9,330 nt of DNA, taken from an uncultured Oscillospiraceae bacterium. GTDB taxonomy: Bacteria > Bacillota > Clostridia > Oscillospirales > Acutalibacteraceae. Below, one piece after another: positions 4,726 to 9,330 of the stretch. The notes beneath the pieces were generated by a model, which saw nothing but the letters and a program-made list of their open reading frames with translations, made no database searches and was not told where the DNA came from. Both the position numbers and the translations under genes were made by a program. Where the stretch lies: the NCBI GenBank assembly GCA_900546895.1, contig UREO01000099.1:1-9330 (forward strand). Direction: 5' to 3'. Within the stretch, counting starts at the first letter, position 1. Each line of letters begins with the position of its first letter.

Positions 4726-7266
4726 ATGAATACTGAAAATCATCTGCCGGATTTCCCCGGCCTGAAAATCTCCCCGCCCCGCCTGAGCGGACAGACCCCG
4801 TCGCCTGTAAGAAACACTCTGTTCCGCCTGATGTTGATTCTGTCCGGCGTTTTCGGCGCGGGCTGGTGTTTTATTTCCGCCTTTGCGCTCCCTGTGTTTC
4901 CCCTGACGGTTTTATCCTACGCCCTGTTGTTTACCGCCGTATTCGCGCTGATCGATTCCTTCAAACGCTTTCAGCCCCTGTTGCTGTTGATCGTTTGTCT
5001 GGCATACTGCGCGGCGGTCTGGTACCTGCGCCAATTGATTTTTCAGGGCTTCCTCATCACCGTCAACCGGATGATGACCGCCTATGCGGAGCATTCCGAC
5101 TTTGAATTTCCCATTTACCTTGTTTTGGCTCCGGCGGCACAGTATTCCCAGCTATGCACGCTGTTTGTGCTGTTTGTACTGTTTCCCGTCACGGGCCTGA
5201 TGAGCAACGCCGTCATCAAACGGAAGAGCTTCTGGCTGGCCTTTCTGTCCACGTTTCCCTTTTTACTTGCGGCGCTGGCCTTTACGATCACGCCGTATTT
5301 CCCCGCCGTGCTTCTGCTGTTTCTCTGCTGGACGCTGCTGATCCTGACGCGCCTGTCCGCCGAAAAAAAGAAGCGCTCCGCCAAAGCGAAAGGCTTTTCC
5401 GTCAGAAACGACGCGGCATCGTCCCGAAGCGGCCTGCTGATGATTCCGGCGGTCCTGCTGAGCTTCGCGCTGATTATGAGCACGTTTCCCCCGCAGAGCT
5501 ACCGACATCCGGAAGGGGCGGAAAAGCTGCGCACGGAGCTGATTGGCACTGTGACGGACGGCACCTTTCTGAACGGCGGCAAAGCCTTTGCCGGAAACGT
5601 TTCCCATGTGGACCTGTCCGGCGCCGGAAAAGTAGAATTTACCGGAAAAACAGCCCTGCGCGTCAAGACGGACCAGCCGTATCCCCTCTACCTGAAAAGC
5701 TTTGCAGGAAGCGTCTATACCGGCTCAAGCTGGGAGCTGCTGCCGGATTCCGACTACACCGGCATCAACCAAAAGCTGGACGGACTGAACGTTCAGAACC
5801 TATCCGGGGAGTACGCCTCCTTGTCCCGCCGCGGAAACACCCCGGACTTTCGTCCGTTTGGGATTCAGGTTCAAAATATCGCGGCGGCAAAGCAGTGCAT
5901 TTACGCGCCGTACAACCTGACCACTACCCCACAGCAGATTTCTGGCGTGCGGTTTATCAACGATGCGTTTATCCGCTCCGGCGCTCTTTTCGGCACCGGA
6001 GAATACAGCCTTTACGCATATGCTCTGTCCGAAAATGCAGCCAAAACCACTCCTCTGGACATGCTGCTGTTACTGCCGCCAAATTCCTCGTACAGTTCGA
6101 GAAGCTCCTTAGCCTATCGGTCGGACACCCTGAATTTCTCCAATATTGCGGATTATTATCAACACACTTTTTCTAACGATCTTTTGAACAAAGCGGAGGG
6201 AGAAGCAAGCACTTTTGTCCGTAAGGAACAGGAGTACCGGCTTTTTCTATACGACCAATATACGCAGCTGCCGCAGGGTGCAAGAGAAAAGACAGTAAGC
6301 CTGATGAAGCAGGACGAGCGGCTGAACGGATTCTTTGTACAGGACTTAGCCAGTTCCTACTCTTATTCGTCCGTAGACAGCATTGCCAATGCAGTCAAAC
6401 GCTATCTGAGCGACCACTGCTACTATACCCTTTCGCCGCAAAAACCGCCGAAGGGCAGGGACTTCGCCGACTATTTCCTGTCGGAGAGCCACGAGGGCTA
6501 CTGCGTACATTTTGCTACCGCCGCCGCCGTGATGCTGCGGGCTATGGGCGTTCCGGCCCGCTACGCGGAAGGCTATATCGTCACGTCCGGCGATTATCTG
6601 AACGCGGGGAGCGACGGCTGGGCGGATATCCCCGACAGCCGGGCGCACGCCTGGGTAGAGCTTTACTCCCCGGGGCTGGGCTGGCAGCCGTTCGACGTCA
6701 CGCCCGGTTTCAATCCGGCCAGGAATTTGACACAGGACAACAATCCGGTGAACCAGCCCCCCGTTCCCAGCGCGGAATCCGACAATCCATCCGCGGAAAG
6801 CGCAGTGCAGAGCGAGCCGGAAACCGCTTCTTCCCAGCCCGCGCAAACCGAATCGTCTCCGTCCGCAAGCTCCGCCCCCGGAACGGGGCCGCAGGGGAAC
6901 CCGGATCTGAGCAATTCCGCCTTGCCGCTTGTCCTTATCATTGCTTCTATCGCCTTTCTGCTTGCCTGTACGGCGTTAAAGCGCAGAATCGCATTAGCAC
7001 ACCGTTTGAAATTATTTGCGCACACAGACGTCAACAGGGCCGCAATCGCGGTCTATGCCTATCTTACAAAGCTCACGGAATACGACGGAGAAATCAGTGA
7101 GGAAATCAGCGGCCTTGCGCTGAAGGCCCGGTTCAGCCGTCAGGGAATCACGGAAAAGGAAAGAAAAAGGATGACGGACTATGCGGAGCAAACGGCGCGC
7201 GAATGCTATGGACGCTTGCCGAGGGCAAGGCGCTTCGCATTCAAGTATGTGGACAATTTGATTTAG
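4726..7266 (+). CDS. Polytopic membrane protein with extracellular transglutaminase-like domain (TgpA-like)
   Basis: This is an 846-residue protein. The N-terminal 250 residues hold about six or seven membrane helices (roughly 31-54, 56-78, 83-105, 143-163, 169-187, 190-208, 236-252), with a Lys/Arg-rich cytosolic loop near 213-235. A long extracytoplasmic part follows. The transglutaminase-like core (about 560-665) carries a complete Cys-His-Asp triad: C593 in G-Y-C-V-H-F-A, H641 in A-H-A-W-V-E and D657 in F-D-V-T-P-G. A Ser/Pro/Glu-rich linker (about 664-732) leads to a last helix (733-751), after which some 95 residues return to the cytosol and resemble the DUF4129-like tail of TgpA proteins. 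Such proteins may cross-link, cleave or transfer on surface proteins or peptidoglycan; the substrate is unknown. The gene is last in the operon after MoxR and DUF58. Starts at 4705 (ATGA overlap, 7 residues longer) or 4684 (14 longer) are possible; 4726 was chosen for its SD. Hand-counted GC falls to about 49% over 6061-6420, against about 67% in the catalytic stretch 6481-6660. Confidence 0.93.
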   Translation: MNTENHLPDFPGLKISPPRLSGQTPSPVRNTLFRLMLILSGVFGAGWCFISAFALPVFPLTVLSYALLFTAVFALIDSFKRFQPLLLLIVCLAYCAAVWYLRQLIFQGFLITVNRMMTAYAEHSDFEFPIYLVLAPAAQYSQLCTLFVLFVLFPVTGLMSNAVIKRKSFWLAFLSTFPFLLAALAFTITPYFPAVLLLFLCWTLLILTRLSAEKKKRSAKAKGFSVRNDAASSRSGLLMIPAVLLSFALIMSTFPPQSYRHPEGAEKLRTELIGTVTDGTFLNGGKAFAGNVSHVDLSGAGKVEFTGKTALRVKTDQPYPLYLKSFAGSVYTGSSWELLPDSDYTGINQKLDGLNVQNLSGEYASLSRRGNTPDFRPFGIQVQNIAAAKQCIYAPYNLTTTPQQISGVRFINDAFIRSGALFGTGEYSLYAYALSENAAKTTPLDMLLLLPPNSSYSSRSSLAYRSDTLNFSNIADYYQHTFSNDLLNKAEGEASTFVRKEQEYRLFLYDQYTQLPQGAREKTVSLMKQDERLNGFFVQDLASSYSYSSVDSIANAVKRYLSDHCYYTLSPQKPPKGRDFADYFLSESHEGYCVHFATAAAVMLRAMGVPARYAEGYIVTSGDYLNAGSDGWADIPDSRAHAWVELYSPGLGWQPFDVTPGFNPARNLTQDNNPVNQPPVPSAESDNPSAESAVQSEPETASSQPAQTESSPSASSAPGTGPQGNPDLSNSALPLVLIIASIAFLLACTALKRRIALAHRLKLFAHTDVNRAAIAVYAYLTKLTEYDGEISEEISGLALKARFSRQGITEKERKRMTDYAEQTARECYGRLPRARRFAFKYVDNLI

Positions 7267-7282
7267 CTGCGCAAAACGAGCA

Positions 7283-7323
7283 AAAGCATCGGAAGCGGAT
7301 AGAAATTCCACTCCCGGTGCTTT
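7283..7323. terminator. Putative bidirectional terminator between convergent genes
   Basis: A 10-bp stem with one G:T wobble (7283-7292 with 7314-7323) closes a rather long 21-base loop. On the + strand the stem ends in TTT and continues CACTTGT, a weak U-tract; on the minus strand the continuation is TTTTGCTCGTTTT, a better one. It lies 16 bases past the transglutaminase stop and could serve both that operon and htpG. The long loop lowers confidence. The remaining spacer, 7324-7451, is AT-rich and shows nothing else I can support. Confidence 0.5.
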
Positions 7324-7451
7324 CACTTGTAAAATATTACAGTATTTCCGGTTGATTCTGCAACAAGACTGTGTTTTTCCCGCAAACTGAAAATGAAATT
7401 GCTGCAATTATTTTTTCGGTTTTTAATTTACAAACAAGGCCTAGTCTGTGT

Positions 7452-9330
7452 TTATTTTGTCATCAGGCCGCAGATCTGATTGGAAAACGCGACCGGGTCG
7501 TCGATGCTGACGCCCTCGATCAGCAAGGCCTGTGTATACAGCAGGGAAGCGTATTCCTTTAAGGTATCTTTATCGTTTTCGTAAAGCTCGCGGAGCCTCG
7601 CAAAAACCGGATGATTCGCGTTGATTTCCAGCACCCTTTGCGCTGTGACCTTCTCATCCGTAGGCATAGCGTTAAGCACCTTTTCCATCTCGATGGAGAT
7701 CGCGCCGTCGGTGGAAAGGCATACCGGGTGTGTTTTCAGCTTCTGCGACAGAATGACCTGTTTGACCTTGCCGCCAAGGGAATCCTTCATAAAGGTCAGC
7801 AGATCCTTGTTCTCCTCCACCTGCTTTGCGGCTTCCTTCTTTTCCTCCTCGGTTTCCAACCCCAGATCGTCGGCGGAAACGGAGCGGAACTCCTTGTCGT
7901 CGTACTTGATCAGCATCCGCAAGGCGAACTCGTCCACATTGTCGGTCAGATAGAGGATTTCGTAGCCCCTGTCCTTCAAGGCTTCGGTCTGCGGGAGCAT
8001 ATCCACTTTATCCGTGGTTTCGCCACAGGCGTAGTAAATATATTTCTGGTCCTCCTTCATACGGGAAACGTATTCCTTGAGCGTGACCAGCTTCTTTTCG
8101 CTAGAAGAGTAGAACAGCAGCAGGTCCTGCAGAACATCCTTATGCATACCGTAATCCTGATAAATACCGTACTTCAGCTGCAGACCGAAATTCTTGAAAA
8201 ATTCCTCGTATTTTTCACGCTCGTTTTCCAGCATCGTTTCCAGTTCGGACTTGATTTTCTTTTCCAGACGTCCGGCGATGATTTTCAGCTGGCGGTCATG
8301 CTGCAGCATTTCGCGGGAAATATTCAGCGAAAGGTCCTGAGAGTCGACAAGTCCTCGCACAAAGCTGAAATAATCCGGCAGCAGGTCCGCGCACCTGTCC
8401 ATGATCAGCACCCCGTTGGAGTAGAGCTGAAGGCCCTTTTCATAATCGCGGGTGTAAAAATTCATCGGCGCCTTGGCGGGAATGAACATCAGGGCGTTAT
8501 AGGTTGCGGTACCCTCGGTGCTGGAATGGATCACCTTCATCGGATTGACATAATCCATAAATTTGCTCTTGTAAAACTCATTGTACTCGTCTTCGGTGAT
8601 CTCATTTTTATTTTTCCGCCAGATGGGAACCATGCTGTTCAGCGTTTCGTTCTCGGTATAGGTTTCGTATTCCTCCTTGCTGCCCTCTTTCAGGCGGCTT
8701 TTTTCTACGTCCATTTTAATAGGGTAACGGATGTAATCGGAGTACTTCTTGACAAGGTTCCGGAGGGTGTAAGGATCGAGATACTCGTCGTAATTGTTGT
8801 CGTCCGTATTCGGCTTAATCTTCAGAATGATTTCGGTGCCGTGGCCTTCCTTTTCACAAGGCTCCATCGTGTAGCCCGCGGTGCCGCTGCTTTCCCAGCG
8901 GTAGGCCTCTTCCCCGCCGTACGGCTTGCTGACGACGGTTACCTTTTCGCTGACCATGAACGCGGAATAGAAGCCCACTCCGAACTGGCCGATGATTTCA
9001 ATATCTTCCTTTTGCTCGTTTTCTTTTTTAAAATTCAGAGAACCGCTCTTGGCAATGGTGCCAAGGTTGTTTTCCAGCTCCTCTTTCGTCATGCCGCAGC
9101 CGTTGTCAGTAATGGTCAGCGTGCGGTTTTCTTTATTCGGAATAATCTGAATGCAGAAATCATCCCGGTTCAGCCCGGTGTCGCCGTCGCTCAGCGTCCG
9201 GTAATAAAGCTTGTCAATGGCGTCGCTGGCATTGGAAATCAGCTCGCGCATAAAAATTTCGCGATGGGTATAAATGGAATTAATCATCAAATCCAAAAGG
9301 CGCTTGGATTCCGCTTTAAACTGTTTTACT
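7452..9330 (-). CDS. htpG: Molecular chaperone HtpG (Hsp90), 5' end cut off by window edge
   Basis: HtpG is the bacterial Hsp90, a cytosolic homodimeric ATP-driven chaperone that helps refold and protect client proteins under stress. The reading frame stays open to the right edge: 625 residues are visible, opening V-K-Q-F-K-A-E-S-K-R-L-L-D-L-M. This matches the normal HtpG start, so only about the first two residues (probably M-A) are missing; the TTG at 9294-9296 is not the real start. In visible numbering, the GHKL ATPase domain shows E29/N33/D36 (E-L-I-S-N-A-S-D-A), D-N-G-C-G-M (75-80), G-T-I-A-K-S-G-S (90-97), the G-Q-F-G-V-G-F-Y lid motif (114-121) and G-T-E-I near 164-167. The middle domain has the catalytic arginine R339 in N-I-S-R-E-M-L-Q. 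The C-terminal dimerisation domain is full length and ends M-T-K, without the eukaryotic M-E-E-V-D tail. The promoter and any heat-shock operator lie outside the window. No frameshift or missing key residue is seen. Confidence 0.97.
   Translation of the reverse strand, partial: VKQFKAESKRLLDLMINSIYTHREIFMRELISNASDAIDKLYYRTLSDGDTGLNRDDFCIQIIPNKENRTLTITDNGCGMTKEELENNLGTIAKSGSLNFKKENEQKEDIEIIGQFGVGFYSAFMVSEKVTVVSKPYGGEEAYRWESSGTAGYTMEPCEKEGHGTEIILKIKPNTDDNNYDEYLDPYTLRNLVKKYSDYIRYPIKMDVEKSRLKEGSKEEYETYTENETLNSMVPIWRKNKNEITEDEYNEFYKSKFMDYVNPMKVIHSSTEGTATYNALMFIPAKAPMNFYTRDYEKGLQLYSNGVLIMDRCADLLPDYFSFVRGLVDSQDLSLNISREMLQHDRQLKIIAGRLEKKIKSELETMLENEREKYEEFFKNFGLQLKYGIYQDYGMHKDVLQDLLLFYSSSEKKLVTLKEYVSRMKEDQKYIYYACGETTDKVDMLPQTEALKDRGYEILYLTDNVDEFALRMLIKYDDKEFRSVSADDLGLETEEEKKEAAKQVEENKDLLTFMKDSLGGKVKQVILSQKLKTHPVCLSTDGAISIEMEKVLNAMPTDEKVTAQRVLEINANHPVFARLRELYENDKDTLKEYASLLYTQALLIEGVSIDDPVAFSNQICGLMTK

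Noticed and set aside
5154..6176. 340-codon + strand open frame inside the transglutaminase gene
   Set aside because: It lies in an alternative frame of a clear real gene, is Arg/His/Ser-rich, and has no domain or upstream ribosome site of note.
7392..7428. Small AATTG/CAATT hairpin followed by T-rich DNA as a terminator
   Set aside because: The stem is only five mostly A:T pairs with a 3-base loop, far too weak, and it lies 125 bases past the + strand operon end.
7360..7455. Near-direct repeat of AGACTGTGTTT (about 7365) and AGTCTGTGTTT (about 7444)
   Set aside because: It is short and imperfect, in AT-rich spacer DNA, with no matching gene or structural context; chance is the simplest explanation.
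1..9330. Defence system, CRISPR array, prophage, insertion sequence or RNA gene
   Set aside because: No nuclease, transposase, integrase, repeat-spacer pattern or tRNA/rRNA-like fold was found. The sirtuin is a stand-alone class U-like enzyme without the partner domains seen in Sir2 defence proteins.

Overview
The window looks like ordinary chromosome from a Gram-positive, Firmicutes-type bacterium, most likely of the class Clostridia and possibly an Oscillospiraceae/Ruminococcaceae-like gut or anaerobic lineage. The evidence is two lipoproteins with Gram-positive style lipoboxes, one carrying a DUF4358-type domain typical of Clostridia; a class U-like sirtuin; strong Shine-Dalgarno sites; and an intergenic repeat resembling ones I recall from clostridial genomes. 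GC is moderate, roughly 55% by eye. The genus cannot be fixed from this sequence.

Layout, left to right. Positions 1-197 hold a strong intrinsic terminator for a gene lying to the left, then a good sigma-A type promoter. The promoter drives two closely spaced + strand lipoprotein genes: an SGNH/GDSL-type hydrolase (198-1052) and a DUF4358-type lipoprotein (1065-1529). Between this pair and the convergent sirtuin gene lie a hairpin that can terminate both strands (about 1566-1610) and a GC-rich multi-hairpin repeat (about 1618-1669). The sirtuin NAD-dependent deacylase (1696-2418, minus) is divergent from a three-gene + strand operon across a 154-bp region with back-to-back promoters. The operon encodes a MoxR-family AAA+ ATPase (2573-3511), a DUF58 membrane protein (3521-4708) and a large polytopic membrane protein with an extracellular transglutaminase domain (4726-7266). 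A putative bidirectional terminator follows at about 7283-7323, then an AT-rich spacer with nothing else I can support. The last gene is htpG (Hsp90) on the minus strand (7452 to the right edge), which lacks only about its first two codons. No stretch over 300 bases is without a gene.

Functional reading. The MoxR-DUF58-transglutaminase triad is a widespread conserved set: a chaperone-like AAA+ ATPase acts on or with a DUF58 partner and a surface transglutaminase-like enzyme, probably in envelope maturation. Its substrate is not known. The SGNH and DUF4358 lipoproteins are probably outer-face membrane proteins acting on acyl or acetyl groups of cell-surface polymers; this is inference from family. 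The sirtuin and HtpG are housekeeping protein deacylation and chaperone functions. I found no CRISPR array, RNA gene, transposase, prophage gene or defence island, and no convincing undescribed system. The most worthwhile leads are the repeat, the lipoprotein pair, and the architecture of the transglutaminase operon.
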